From contig NZ_JAHDAU010000002.1 of NCBI RefSeq assembly GCF_021991835.1, positions 527,851-591,850 on the forward strand: DNA of 64,000 bases. Reading direction: 5' to 3'. The translations under genes were made by a program, and so were the position numbers. Positions 55,484 to 64,000 of this stretch are shown here, piece by piece; the first letter of the stretch is position 1, and each line of letters opens with the position of its first letter. The DNA is from Polaribacter sargassicola. GTDB taxonomy: Bacteria; Bacteroidota; Bacteroidia; Flavobacteriales; Flavobacteriaceae. Below the pieces are notes generated by a model. It was given only the letters and a program-made list of their open reading frames with translations. It ran no database searches and had not been told where the DNA came from.

Positions 55484-55936
55484 ATGAATACAGATATTTT
55501 AAAAATTGAAATAGATAATATAATTGCTTCTAACAATAAAATAGAGCAAAAATTACAAGCAATTTGCGATTATTTAGAGAGCGAAATTTCTTACTATGAT
55601 TGGGTTGGTTTTTACTTTAAAAATGGAGATAAAAACGAATTAAAATTGGCGCAATATACTGGTGAAGAAACAGAACATGTTATTATTCCTTTCGGAAAAG
55701 GAATTTGCGGGCAAGTAGCTGTTAGTAATAAAAACTTTGTAGTACAAGATGTTACAAAACAAGACAATTATATTTCTTGTGGTTGGAAAGTAAAATCAGA
55801 AATTGTAATTCCAATTTTTGTTAATGGAGAAAATATTGGTCAAATAGACATAGATTCTCACACTGCAAATACATTTTCTTCAAAAGATGAAGAGCTTTTA
55901 GAGTATATTTGCAATAAATTATCACAAATACTTTAA
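55484..55936 (+). CDS. GAF-domain protein, free-methionine-(R)-sulfoxide reductase-like
   Basis: 150 residues, one GAF domain. The fRMsr features are present: YDWVGFYFKNG, FGKGICGQVAV, NYISCGWKVKSEIVIPIFVN and IGQIDIDSH. In the E. coli enzyme three cysteines act; two (in GICG and ISCG) are kept here and the first (before the IPFG region) is missing, so reductase activity may use only the two, or the protein may be a sensor. The gene is divergent from xrtF. Confidence 0.78.
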   Translation: MNTDILKIEIDNIIASNNKIEQKLQAICDYLESEISYYDWVGFYFKNGDKNELKLAQYTGEETEHVIIPFGKGICGQVAVSNKNFVVQDVTKQDNYISCGWKVKSEIVIPIFVNGENIGQIDIDSHTANTFSSKDEELLEYICNKLSQIL

Positions 55937-55941
55937 TTTTA

Positions 55942-55972
55942 TTGATTTATATTTATGTTTTTATTAGATTTG
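55942..55972 (+). promoter_or_regulatory. Promoter of the 42-aa gene
   Basis: TTG (55942-55944), 20-bp spacer, TAGATTTG (55965-55972). Confidence 0.7.
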
Positions 55973-56012
55973 ATGAAAATAATGTAATTGTCAAATTTTA
56001 AAATCATAAAAA

Positions 56013-56141
56013 ATGAAAAATCAAGACTCTAACGCTGTCTTTTCTGGTAGTAACTTGGCTCGTAACCACAGTTCTGAAAAAGCAAGTTTATTAAATAACT
56101 TTATAGATTGGTTTAGAGACTTTTTAGATAATGCAGAGTAA
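56013..56141 (+). CDS. 42-residue small protein of unknown function
   Basis: An ATG opens a 42-codon frame (MKNQDSNAVFSGSNLARNHS, then SEKASLLNNFIDWFRDFLDN, then AE). The first half is polar and serine/asparagine-rich; the second half (about residues 26-38) is an amphipathic helix with large hydrophobics on one face. It has its own strong promoter 41 bp upstream, and its stop codon lies inside a terminator hairpin, so the unit is a complete gene. No signal peptide. I recognise no family. It could be a membrane-binding peptide or a small regulator. Confidence 0.68.
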   Translation: MKNQDSNAVFSGSNLARNHSSEKASLLNNFIDWFRDFLDNAE

Positions 56142-56171
56142 TTTTTTTTTTACAAAAATTACTCTTTTTTT
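56135..56171 (+). terminator. Terminator of the 42-aa gene
   Basis: Stem AGAGTAATTTTT (56135-56146) with AAAAATTACTCT (56154-56165), then T-run. The stop codon lies in the left arm. Confidence 0.88.
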
Positions 56172-56209
56172 ATTGTTAATTACTTACCTTTTTTGTTACC
56201 ATTTTTTTA

Positions 56210-56240
56210 TTGTGATTCACTCAATGTTTATGTAGATTTG
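56210..56240 (+). promoter_or_regulatory. purH promoter
   Basis: TTG (56210-56212), 20-bp spacer, TAGATTTG (56233-56240), 23 bp before the ATG. No purine riboswitch is visible in the short leader. Confidence 0.7.
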
Positions 56241-56263
56241 CACTCTTAACAACATAACAAAAA

Positions 56264-57790
56264 ATGAATACTTCAAAAAAAATTAAATCTGCATTAATTT
56301 CAGTTTTTCACAAAGATGGTTTAGCTCCTATTGTAAAAAAATTAGACGAATTAAATGTAACTATTTACTCTACAGGAGGAACAGAAAAATTTATCAAAGA
56401 ACTTGGTATAGATGTTGTACCTGTTGATGAGGTTACTTCTTACCCATCAATTTTAGGAGGAAGAGTTAAAACTTTACACCCAAAAGTTTTTGGAGGAATA
56501 TTAAACAGACAAGATAACGAAAGTGATGTTGCTGAATTAGCAGAATACAACATTCCGCAAATAGATTTAGTAATTGTAGATTTATACCCTTTTGAAAAAA
56601 CAGTTGCTTCTGGTGCTTCTGAACAAGATATTGTAGAAAAAATTGATATTGGAGGTATTTCTTTAATAAGAGCAGCTGCAAAAAACTTTAAAGATACTTT
56701 TATTGTTTCTTCTATGGATCAATACGAAGATTTTTTATCTATCATTTCTGAAAACAATGGAGAAACATCTATTGAACAAAGAAAGAAATTTGCTGCAAAA
56801 TCTTTTAACATTTCTTCTCACTACGATACGGCTATCTTCAATTATTTTAACGAAGAAGAAGTAGTTTACAAAGCTAGCGAACAAACTTCTAAAACATTAC
56901 GTTACGGAGAAAACCCTCATCAAAAAGGATATTTCTTTGGAGACTTAGATGCAATGTTTGATAAATTACACGGTAAAGAATTAAGCTACAATAATTTATT
57001 AGATGTAGATGCTGCTGTAAATTTAATGAACGAATTTATTGGAGAAGACCCAACATTTGCTGTTTTAAAACATAACAATGCTTGTGGGTTTGCACAAAGA
57101 ACTACTATTAAACAAGCTTATTTAGATGCTTTAGCAGGAGATCCTGTTTCTGCTTTTGGTGGAGTTTTAATAGCTAATAAAGAAATAGATTTAGAAACAG
57201 CAGAAGAAATTCATAAATTATTTTGTGAAGTTGTAATTGCACCAAGTTATTCTAATGAAGCTCTAACTGTCTTAAAAGGAAAGAAAAATAGAGTTATCTT
57301 AATTCAGAAAACAACAGAATTACCTGCTCAAAATGTTAGAACAGCTTTAAACGGTTTATTAGTACAAGATAAAGATGCTAAAACAGATAAACTAGAAGAT
57401 TTAACATATGTAACAAATACTAAACCCACAGAAAGTGAGTTAAAAGATTTACTATTTGCATCTAAAATATGTAAACACACAAAATCTAATACAATTGTTT
57501 TTACAAAAAATAATCAATTATTAGCAAGTGGTACAGGGCAAACAAGTAGAGTTGATGCATTAAGACAAGCTATAGAAAAAGCAAATTCTTTTGGTTTTGA
57601 TTTAAAAGGAGCTGTTATGGCAAGTGATGCTTTTTTCCCTTTTCCAGACTGTGTAGAAATTGCAGATAAAGCAGGAATAACAAGCGTTATACAACCTGGT
57701 GGATCTGTTAAAGACCAATTAAGTATAGATTATTGTAATAACAATAATATTTCTATGGTTATGACAGGAACAAGACATTTTAAACATTAA
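56264..57790 (+). CDS. purH: Bifunctional AICAR transformylase / IMP cyclohydrolase
   Basis: 508 residues. It performs the last two steps of de novo purine synthesis. The N-terminal cyclohydrolase (MGS-like) has YSTGGTEKFIKELGIDV, GRVKTLHPKVFGGIL, DLYPFE and DIGGISLIRAAAKN. The transformylase half has LRYGENPHQKGYFF, LKHNNACGFA (catalytic His), DPVSAFGGVLIANKEID and MASDAFFPFPD. It is monocistronic with a strong promoter; mreB follows 76 bp later. Confidence 0.96.
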   Translation: MNTSKKIKSALISVFHKDGLAPIVKKLDELNVTIYSTGGTEKFIKELGIDVVPVDEVTSYPSILGGRVKTLHPKVFGGILNRQDNESDVAELAEYNIPQIDLVIVDLYPFEKTVASGASEQDIVEKIDIGGISLIRAAAKNFKDTFIVSSMDQYEDFLSIISENNGETSIEQRKKFAAKSFNISSHYDTAIFNYFNEEEVVYKASEQTSKTLRYGENPHQKGYFFGDLDAMFDKLHGKELSYNNLLDVDAAVNLMNEFIGEDPTFAVLKHNNACGFAQRTTIKQAYLDALAGDPVSAFGGVLIANKEIDLETAEEIHKLFCEVVIAPSYSNEALTVLKGKKNRVILIQKTTELPAQNVRTALNGLLVQDKDAKTDKLEDLTYVTNTKPTESELKDLLFASKICKHTKSNTIVFTKNNQLLASGTGQTSRVDALRQAIEKANSFGFDLKGAVMASDAFFPFPDCVEIADKAGITSVIQPGGSVKDQLSIDYCNNNNISMVMTGTRHFKH

Positions 57791-57823
57791 TAATTATAAT
57801 GTATTTCACACATATAAATTCAG

Positions 57824-57831
57824 TAAATTTG
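57824..57831 (+). promoter_or_regulatory. -7 box of the mreB operon
   Basis: TAAATTTG, 35 bp before the mreB ATG. No good -33 TTG. Confidence 0.45.
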
Positions 57832-57866
57832 TATTAATACATTAAAAATAAACAACAAAATATTTT

Positions 57867-58895
57867 ATGGGTTTTTTCGATTTTATGACGGAAGATATTG
57901 CGATTGATTTAGGTACCGCAAATACTCTTATAATCCACAACGGTAAAGTGGTTATTGACAGTCCCTCAATTGTTGCAAGAAACAGAATATCTGGTAACAT
58001 AATTGCAATTGGTAAAGAAGCCAATTTAATGCAAGGAAAAACCCATGAAAATATTAAAACAATTCGTCCTTTAAAAGATGGAGTAATTGCAGATTTTGAA
58101 GCGTCTGAACAAATGATTAAAGAATTTGTAAAACAAATTCCTTCTATCAAAAAGAAATTGTTTCCACCAGCATTAAGAATGGTTATTTGTATACCTTCTG
58201 GTATTACCGAAGTAGAAAAACGAGCTGTACGTGACTCTGCAAAACATATGAATGCTAAAGAAATCTATTTAATTTATGAACCTATGGCAGCCGCAATTGG
58301 TGTTGGTATAGACATTATGGAGCCTAAAGGAAATATGATAATAGATATAGGTGGTGGTACAACAGAAATTGCTGTAATTGCTTTAGGTGGTATTGTATGT
58401 GATCAATCTGTAAAAGTTGCAGGGGATCTTTTTACAAGTGATATTACTTATTACATGCGTACACAACACAATTTACATGTTGGTGAAACAACTGCAGAAA
58501 AAATTAAAATTACTATTGGTGCTGCAACAGAAGACTTAGAAACTCCGCCAGATGAAATGTTAGTTCAAGGTAGAGATTTATTAAGCGGTAAACCAAAACA
58601 AGTACAAGTTTCTTTTAGAGAAATTGCAAAAGCTTTAGATAAATCTATTTTAAGAATAGAAGACGCTGTAATGGAAACCTTATCTAAAACACCTCCAGAA
58701 TTAGCTGCAGATATTTATAATACAGGTATTTATTTAGCAGGTGGTGGTTCTATGCTAAGAGGCTTAGACAAACGTTTATCTAGAAAAACAGACCTACCTG
58801 TTTATGTAGCAGAAGATCCTTTAAGAGCCGTAGTTCGTGGTACAGGTATTGCTCTAAAAGAACTAAACAAATATAAAAATGTATTAATGAAATAG
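57867..58895 (+). CDS. mreB: Rod-shape determining actin MreB
   Basis: 342 residues, an actin-like ATPase that guides lateral cell-wall synthesis. The phosphate-1 motif IAIDLGTANTLI, phosphate-2 MIIDIGGGTTEIAVIALGGI and adenosine motif GIYLAGGGSMLRGLDKRL are intact. It begins a five-gene operon with mreC, mreD, mrdA and rodA. Confidence 0.96.
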   Translation: MGFFDFMTEDIAIDLGTANTLIIHNGKVVIDSPSIVARNRISGNIIAIGKEANLMQGKTHENIKTIRPLKDGVIADFEASEQMIKEFVKQIPSIKKKLFPPALRMVICIPSGITEVEKRAVRDSAKHMNAKEIYLIYEPMAAAIGVGIDIMEPKGNMIIDIGGGTTEIAVIALGGIVCDQSVKVAGDLFTSDITYYMRTQHNLHVGETTAEKIKITIGAATEDLETPPDEMLVQGRDLLSGKPKQVQVSFREIAKALDKSILRIEDAVMETLSKTPPELAADIYNTGIYLAGGGSMLRGLDKRLSRKTDLPVYVAEDPLRAVVRGTGIALKELNKYKNVLMK

Positions 58896-58914
58896 TAGTT
58901 TCTAAGTTCTAACA

Positions 58915-59745
58915 ATGCAACAGATTATCTATTTTTTTCAGAAGTTTAAGTATTTTCTGTTTTACTTATTGTTAGCGTTTATTGCTATTGCACTAACATT
59001 AAACAACCTTAACTTTCACAAAAGTAAGTACGTAAATTCTGCAAATTCTATTACAGGAGGTTTATATTCTAAATCTTCTAATATCTCTGAGTATTTTAGT
59101 TTAAAATCAGAAAACGAATTATTAAGTATAGAAAATACAAAACTAAGAAATCAACTTCAAAAGTATAAAAGTATTAATGATTCTGTCATAGAAAAAGTAA
59201 TAATCGACAGTAGTAATTTTCAACAAAAATACTCCTTTATAAATGCTAAAATCATAAAAAATGATTTTACAAATCCTTTTAATTTTATTACAATAAATAG
59301 AGGAAAAAACAACGGAGTAAAACATGAAATGGCTGTAATTAACAGTAAAGGAATTATTGGTATAACAGACAATTCTAAAAATAAATATGCTAGAGTTCAA
59401 TCTATTTTAAACAAAAACAGTAAAATAAATGCTCGTTTAAAAAATAGCTTTTATTTTGGAACTTTAACTTGGGATGGTAAAGACTATAAAATAGTACAAC
59501 TTTTAGATATTCCTAGACAAGCACCTATAAAAGTTGGTGATACTATAGAAACTGGAGGTAAATCCACTATTTTTCCCGAAGGAATACCAATAGGTACTAT
59601 TACAAAAATAAACATAGGTAACACAGCAGATAATAAAATTGATATTAAACTTTTTAATGACATGAGTAACTTAGGATATGTTTATGTTATTAAAAGTTTA
59701 GACAAAATAGAAATTAAATCTTTAGAAAATTTAGTAGATGAATAA
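58915..59745 (+). CDS. mreC: Rod-shape determining protein MreC
   Basis: 276 residues. One N-terminal TM helix (FKYFLFYLLLAFIAIALTLN), a coiled coil (LKSENELLSIENTKLRNQLQ) and a beta-rich periplasmic domain (FNFITINRGKNNGVKHEMAV; FPEGIPIGTI). It links MreB to the periplasmic wall synthases. The stop overlaps the mreD start by 8 bp. Confidence 0.93.
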   Translation: MQQIIYFFQKFKYFLFYLLLAFIAIALTLNNLNFHKSKYVNSANSITGGLYSKSSNISEYFSLKSENELLSIENTKLRNQLQKYKSINDSVIEKVIIDSSNFQQKYSFINAKIIKNDFTNPFNFITINRGKNNGVKHEMAVINSKGIIGITDNSKNKYARVQSILNKNSKINARLKNSFYFGTLTWDGKDYKIVQLLDIPRQAPIKVGDTIETGGKSTIFPEGIPIGTITKINIGNTADNKIDIKLFNDMSNLGYVYVIKSLDKIEIKSLENLVDE

Positions 59746-60241
59746 AACAGTTTATTTAATACTTCTTTTTGTTTTTTTATTGTTTCTACAAATTTTTGTT
59801 TTAAATAACATTAATTTCTTAGGATATATAAACCCTTTCTTATACATTGCTTTTGTGTTTTATTTTCCTTTAAAAGAAAATAAATTTCCTATTTTATTTT
59901 TTAGTTTTTTATTAGGATTGATTATTGATTTTTTTTCAGATTCAGGCGGAATTCATGCTTTATCAATAATAACCATAGCCTATTTAAGGCTCTTCTTTGT
60001 AAGAGTATTTTTTAAAAAACTACCATCAGATTATAGCTTTTTTAACTTACAAACAGAAGCTTTCGGAAAAGTTTTTAACTATATAGTAACTTTAACAATA
60101 ATTCATCATTTTATTCTTTTTGCTTTTATTAATTTTAGTTTTCAAAACTTTACAAGTGTTTTAACAAACACTTTATTTTCTAGTGTTTTTACACTAGTTT
60201 TATTTTTTTTAGCTAACTATATTTTTACTAAAGAGCAATAA
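59738..60241 (+). CDS. mreD: Rod-shape determining membrane protein MreD
   Basis: 167 residues, about five TM helices (YLILLFVFLLFLQIFVLNNI; YINPFLYIAFVFYFPL; FFSFLLGLIIDFFSDSGGIH). The motif GLIIDFFSDSGGIHAL is typical. It overlaps mreC at its 5' end and mrdA by one base at its 3' end, so the three are translationally coupled. Confidence 0.9.
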   Translation: MNKTVYLILLFVFLLFLQIFVLNNINFLGYINPFLYIAFVFYFPLKENKFPILFFSFLLGLIIDFFSDSGGIHALSIITIAYLRLFFVRVFFKKLPSDYSFFNLQTEAFGKVFNYIVTLTIIHHFILFAFINFSFQNFTSVLTNTLFSSVFTLVLFFLANYIFTKEQ

Positions 60242-62127
60242 TGCAAAGAAGTTTTTTACTTTATTTAATAATTACCATTGTTGGTATCGTTTTTATTGGC
60301 AGGTTATTTCAACTTCAAATAATTAGAGGTGCAAATTATGATCCTATTCATAATTCTGCCGTAAAAATCACTTATGATTATCCAGAAAGAGGTTATATAT
60401 ACGATAGAAATAACAAACTTATAGTGGCTAATCAGCTTTCTTATGATGTAATGATTCAGCCAAATCAAATCAAAAACTTAGATACTTTAGAGTTTTGTTC
60501 ATTATTAAAAATTGATAAGGAAGATTTTTTAAAGCGTTTACAAAAAGCAAAAAATTACGCTACTTATTTACCTTCTGTTTTTCTAAAACAATTAGCTAAA
60601 GATGATTTTGCTTTTTTACAAGAAAAACTTCATAAATACCATGGTTTTTTCATTCAAAAAAGAATCATTAGAAAATACCCAATAAATGCAGCTGCAAATG
60701 TTTTGGGTTATTTAGGTGAAGTAAATCAATCACTCGCAAAAAAAAGTGATTATTACCAAGCAGGAGAATTAATTGGCAAAGATGGTATAGAAAAACAATA
60801 CGAACATTTATTAAGAGGAAAAAAAGGAAAAAAATACCTTCAAAGAAACAATCTTAATAAAGTTACTGGGTCTTATAAAGGTGGGCAACTTGATACTTTA
60901 CCTACACATGGTAAAGATTTAACTTTAACATTAGATATAGATTTACAAGTTTATGCACAAAAGCTAATGTCTGGTAAAAGAGGCGGAATTGTTGCTATAG
61001 AACCATCATCAGGAGAAATTTTAGCATTGGTTACAGCACCCTCTTATGATCCTAATTTACTTGTTGGTAGAAAACGGTCAAAAAACTCAGTTTTACTTTT
61101 TAATGATTCTATTAGTAGACCAGCTTATGATAGAAGTCTTCTGGCTGCTTATCCTCCTGGTTCGCCATTTAAAATGATGAATGCGTTAATTGGCCTTCAA
61201 GAAGAAGTAATTAATGAACAATCTAAATTTTATTGTCATCATGGCTACAGATATGGTGCTAAATCTACAGATTTTATGGGATGTCACTGTGGTATTTTTT
61301 CTAGACCTGTAGACCTTACATCTGCAATTGCAAGATCTTGTAATAGTTATTTTTCTAATACTTATAAGAGAATAGTAGAACATAATAATAATCCATCAGA
61401 AGGCGTTGATCAATGGCATGATCATGCAGCTAGTTTTGGTTTTGGTAATTATTTAGGATACGATTTACCTGCAGGTAGTCCTGGTTTTATTCCACAAGGT
61501 AAATATTACGACAATTCTTATAAGTATTCTTGGAATGGTTCTACAACCATTTCTAATGCTATTGGTCAAGGAGAAGTATTAACAACACCTATTCAATTAG
61601 CAAATTTTACAGCAGCTATTGCTAATAGAGGTTTCTTTTATACTCCACACATACTAAAAAAAATAGATCAAGAGCCTATTAAAAATCCTAAATATACAGA
61701 ACCTCATAAAACATCAATTGATAAACAATATTTTACTCCCGTTATAGAAGCTATGGAAGAAGTTTTTAAAACAGGTACAGGTAAATACAATCAAGTTGAA
61801 GGAATTGATATCTGTGGAAAAACAGGTACTTCAGAGAATTTTATAAGAAGAAATGGAGTAAAAATACAGTTGCCAGACCATTCAATTCTTGTTGCTTTTG
61901 CTCCAAAAGAAAATCCTAAAATTGCAATTGCAATTTTTGTTGAAAATGGAGGTTATGGTTCTACAATAGCCGCTCCAATAACTAGTTTATTAATTGAAAA
62001 ATATTTAAACGGAAGTATTTCTGAAAAAGATAAACCTAGAGAACAAAGAATGTTAGATTTAAGTTTACAAGATATTTACGATCAATTAATTCAAAAACCT
62101 CAAGAAATTGCGTCAGGAACGAAATAA
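60241..62127 (+). CDS. mrdA: Penicillin-binding protein 2 (elongation transpeptidase)
   Basis: 628 residues, class B PBP. A TM helix (FLLYLIITIVGIVFIGRLFQ), a pedestal domain (AVKITYDYPERGYIYDRNNK) and the transpeptidase with the nucleophile motif SPFK in YPPGSPFKMM, the SCN motif in ARSCNSYFSNT and the KTG motif in CGKTGTSEN. It crosslinks lateral wall with RodA as partner. It overlaps mreD by one base and rodA by 20 bp. Confidence 0.96.
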   Translation: MQRSFLLYLIITIVGIVFIGRLFQLQIIRGANYDPIHNSAVKITYDYPERGYIYDRNNKLIVANQLSYDVMIQPNQIKNLDTLEFCSLLKIDKEDFLKRLQKAKNYATYLPSVFLKQLAKDDFAFLQEKLHKYHGFFIQKRIIRKYPINAAANVLGYLGEVNQSLAKKSDYYQAGELIGKDGIEKQYEHLLRGKKGKKYLQRNNLNKVTGSYKGGQLDTLPTHGKDLTLTLDIDLQVYAQKLMSGKRGGIVAIEPSSGEILALVTAPSYDPNLLVGRKRSKNSVLLFNDSISRPAYDRSLLAAYPPGSPFKMMNALIGLQEEVINEQSKFYCHHGYRYGAKSTDFMGCHCGIFSRPVDLTSAIARSCNSYFSNTYKRIVEHNNNPSEGVDQWHDHAASFGFGNYLGYDLPAGSPGFIPQGKYYDNSYKYSWNGSTTISNAIGQGEVLTTPIQLANFTAAIANRGFFYTPHILKKIDQEPIKNPKYTEPHKTSIDKQYFTPVIEAMEEVFKTGTGKYNQVEGIDICGKTGTSENFIRRNGVKIQLPDHSILVAFAPKENPKIAIAIFVENGGYGSTIAAPITSLLIEKYLNGSISEKDKPREQRMLDLSLQDIYDQLIQKPQEIASGTK

Positions 62128-63388
62128 TATATTTGCAGGAATAGATTGGATTTTAGTTTTTTTATTTTTCACTCTTATTGGTTTTGGATGGATGAATATC
62201 TATGCTGCATCAAAAAGTGATGAACAGTTTGAACTTTTTAATTTTTCTACAAAATATGGTAAACAATTTATTTTTATACTTTTAACAATTCCGTTAGCTA
62301 TTCTTATACTTTTTTTTAATTCAAAATTTTATGAGAAGTTTGCTAGTATTTTTTATGTCGTATCACTTTTATCACTTATTGGCCTTTTTATCTTCGGGAA
62401 AGAAATAAATGGAGCAAGATCTTGGTATAATTTTGGAGTTTTAGGTTTACAACCTTCAGAGTTTGTAAAAGCTTTTACCGCATTGGCTGTTGCTAAATTA
62501 CTTACTGATAGACAATACAATTTAAAATTATTAAAAAATCAAATTAAAGCTTTTATAATAATATTCACACCTGCATTATTAATTACACTCCAACCAGATG
62601 CTGGTTCTGCTTTAATATACCTCGCATTTTTCTTTGTTTTAAATAGAGAAGGTTTAACACTTAATTACATATTATTTGGTTCTCTAGCTATAATAATATT
62701 TATTTTATCTATACTCTTTGGCTATTTATGGGTTTTATGTGCAATATTAATTCTATTAACAATTATTACACTTTACATAACTTATAAAGGAGGAAAAGGT
62801 TTTTTACGTTTCAACTGGCATTATATATTAATCGCTTATTCTATTGTAACATTATTTATTTTTGGCACCAATTTTACATACAACAATATTTTTAAACAAC
62901 ATCATAGAGATCGTTTTGAAGTTTTACTAGGATTAAAAACAGACAATAAAAACATTGGTTATAACTCTTATCAATCAGAGTTAACAATAAGTTCTGGTGG
63001 CCTCAGTGGAAAAGGCTTTTTAAATGGTGATATTACCAAAGGAAATTTTGTACCAGAACAACACACAGATTATATATTTAGTACCGTTGGTGAAGAATGG
63101 GGCTTTATAGGAAGTATCTTAGTGATTATTTTATTTATGTTGATGTTATATCGTATCATTTATTTATCAGAAACTCATTCTAATAAATTTGGTCGTATTT
63201 ATGGCTATGGAGTTGCTTCAATTTTACTATTTCATGTAATTGTTAATATAGGTATGGTAATAGGTCTATTACCAACTGTAGGTATTCCTCTTCCATTCTT
63301 TAGTTATGGAGGTTCATCTTTATGGGGTTTTACAATACTATTATTTATTTTTATCAGATTAGATGCTCACAAAAAATATGATTGGTAA
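62108..63388 (+). CDS. rodA: Rod-shape SEDS glycosyltransferase RodA
   Basis: 426 residues, ten TM helices. It polymerises glycan strands with PBP2. [60 protein letters not shown] and [17 protein letters not shown] are SEDS hallmarks. The start is unusual: the conserved N-terminus [19 protein letters not shown] is preceded in frame only by TTG (62108), inside the end of mrdA. Later ATGs fall within the first TM helix. It is the last gene of the mre operon, and a gltD fragment follows within 2 bp. Confidence 0.93.
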   Translation: MRQERNNIFAGIDWILVFLFFTLIGFGWMNIYAASKSDEQFELFNFSTKYGKQFIFILLTIPLAILILFFNSKFYEKFASIFYVVSLLSLIGLFIFGKEINGARSWYNFGVLGLQPSEFVKAFTALAVAKLLTDRQYNLKLLKNQIKAFIIIFTPALLITLQPDAGSALIYLAFFFVLNREGLTLNYILFGSLAIIIFILSILFGYLWVLCAILILLTIITLYITYKGGKGFLRFNWHYILIAYSIVTLFIFGTNFTYNNIFKQHHRDRFEVLLGLKTDNKNIGYNSYQSELTISSGGLSGKGFLNGDITKGNFVPEQHTDYIFSTVGEEWGFIGSILVIILFMLMLYRIIYLSETHSNKFGRIYGYGVASILLFHVIVNIGMVIGLLPTVGIPLPFFSYGGSSLWGFTILLFIFIRLDAHKKYDW

Positions 63389-63389
63389 T

Positions 63390-63623
63390 CAATCCTTCTT
63401 AGGCCTTAAACGAGATTCTCGATCAAATTACCAGGCATCATATGGTAAATACCAGACCAATGTAAAGAACATCTTTACAGCAGGCGATATGCGTCGAGGA
63501 CAGTCGTTAATTGTCTGGGCTATTTCCGAAGGAAGAGAAGCAGCACGCCAAGTAGATTTATATTTAATGGGGAAATCAGAGTTACCAAGTAAAGACATCA
63601 CTGGAGATCTGGTTGCTATGTAA
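63390..63623 (+). pseudogene. gltD: gltD (glutamate synthase small subunit) 3' fragment
   Basis: An open stretch of about 77 codons matches the C-terminus of glutamate synthase beta subunit: [20 protein letters not shown], then [40 protein letters not shown] and [10 protein letters not shown] before the stop. The intact protein is about 480 residues; the FAD and NADPH domains are absent. Homology begins right after the rodA stop. Codons CGT, CGA, CGC, TCC, GGC and ACC are frequent here, unlike the AGA-biased neighbours. It is a remnant from rearrangement or transfer beside an rRNA operon. No start or promoter is evident. Confidence 0.82.
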
Positions 63624-63640
63624 GCTTTTATATAATGATT

Positions 63641-63687
63641 AAAAACAAAAAACTCATCAGTGATTAACTGATGAGTTTTTTGTTTTT
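63641..63687. terminator. Strong terminator after the gltD fragment
   Basis: 21-bp perfect stem (63641-63661 with 63667-63687; core ACTCATCAGT / ACTGATGAGT), A-run and T-run on opposite sides. It probably belonged to gltD. Confidence 0.93.
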
Positions 63688-63836
63688 AATCTAATTTAAA
63701 GAGTTTATGAGTTCTTTTTAATTAAGAGTATAGTTCTCTTTGTTTGCTATGCTACAATCTATTAAAAAGCATTAAAACACCTCATTATAATAATCACTAC
63801 TCTATATTTTTAAGCTTTTTCTTTTTAATTCTAAGC

Positions 63837-63873
63837 ATAAAAAAAGCCTCAATTCAAAAGAATTGAGGCTTTC
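63837..63873 (-). terminator. rRNA operon terminator
   Basis: Stem AAAGCCTCAATTC (63843-63855) with GAATTGAGGCTTT (63860-63872); on the minus strand it is followed by a T-run. It lies 8 bp past the 5S rRNA. Confidence 0.92.
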
Positions 63874-63880
63874 ATAAAGA

Positions 63881-63987
63881 AAGGCGGCGACCTACTCTCC
63901 CACATAAATGCAGTACCATTGGCGCTATTGGGCTTAACTTCTCTGTTCGAGATGGGAAGAGGTGAGCCCCAATGCAATAACCACCCT
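63881..63987 (-). rRNA. rrf: 5S ribosomal RNA
   Basis: About 107 nt on the minus strand. The conserved segment CCATCTCGAACAGAGAAGTT, then AAGCCCAATAGCGCC and GGTACTGC, is typical of Bacteroidota 5S. Helix I closes between AGGGTGGT at the 5' end and GCCGCCTT at the 3' end, which sets the ends within a base or two. It is the last gene of an rRNA operon entering from beyond the right edge. Confidence 0.95.
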
Positions 63988-64000
63988 AAAATTTTCAGCT

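Overview
The window is a low-GC, gene-dense stretch of a Bacteroidota chromosome, almost certainly from the family Flavobacteriaceae (Polaribacter-like, inferred from gene content and AT richness). The family-level call rests on Bacteroidota-type promoters (a TAnnTTTG -7 box with a TTG about 20 bp upstream), a fused SecDF, a fused CcoNO, SusC-style TonB-dependent receptors, a PorP/SprF protein, exosortase XrtF, a HYC_CC_PP protein and the bamA-ompH-ompH-murI order. No insertion sequence, prophage, CRISPR array or tRNA was found. The 3' end of an rRNA operon (5S rRNA, minus strand) enters at the right edge.

Layout. 1-3.65 kb: a TonB-dependent receptor cut by the window edge, and an outer-membrane porin. 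3.9-9.2 kb: gyrB, then two paralogous DUF6588-like outer-membrane proteins, one paired with a lipoprotein. 9.5-16.6 kb: mdh, a small secreted protein, secDF, an in-frame hypoxanthine phosphoribosyltransferase-adenylate kinase fusion, and obg. 16.7-21.9 kb: a BlaI repressor, two nearly identical M56 (BlaR1-like) membrane metalloproteases, a TPR protein and a lipoprotein, behind a three-site operator. 22-32.2 kb: a DUF456 membrane protein, a candidate structured small RNA, lysS, a membrane-anchored XRE regulator, glutaminase, a DUF1826 protein, a PAP2 phosphatase, an SDR, a hydrolase, pdxJ, a CBS protein and nadK. 32.2-39.4 kb: envelope assembly (DUF6089, uppS, bamA, two ompH/skp, murI) and a PorP/SprF protein. 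39.6-50.9 kb: a full cbb3 oxidase locus reading leftward (ccoI, deoD, hemN, ccoS, ccoNO, ccoQ, ccoP, ccoG, ccoH, TauE/SafE) with a divergent Crp/Fnr regulator. 51-54.4 kb: a probable metal (copper?) handling cluster. 54.5-56.2 kb: XrtF with its partner, a free-Met-sulfoxide-reductase-like GAF protein and a 42-residue small protein. 56.3-63.4 kb: purH and the mreB-mreC-mreD-mrdA-rodA elongation operon, ending against a gltD 3' fragment and the rRNA operon.

How the genes connect. The cbb3 genes, the Crp/Fnr gene and the distant porin share a TGAYAAAYATCA-like dyad. In front of ccoS, ccoI and the porin its centre lies exactly 33 bp from the centre of the -7 box, the class II activator position. 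At the regulator's own promoter the same dyad would overlap the -33 region, which suggests autorepression. The neighbouring metal cluster may feed copper to the oxidase. The BlaI/M56 locus has no beta-lactamase and ends its proteases in a TonB-C-like domain shared with the lipoprotein, so it looks like an envelope-sensing system of unknown output.

Other points of interest: a promoter- and terminator-bounded RNA divergent from lysS, an orphan 42-aa protein with its own promoter and terminator, an XRE gene flanked by a duplicated terminator, and the gltD remnant.
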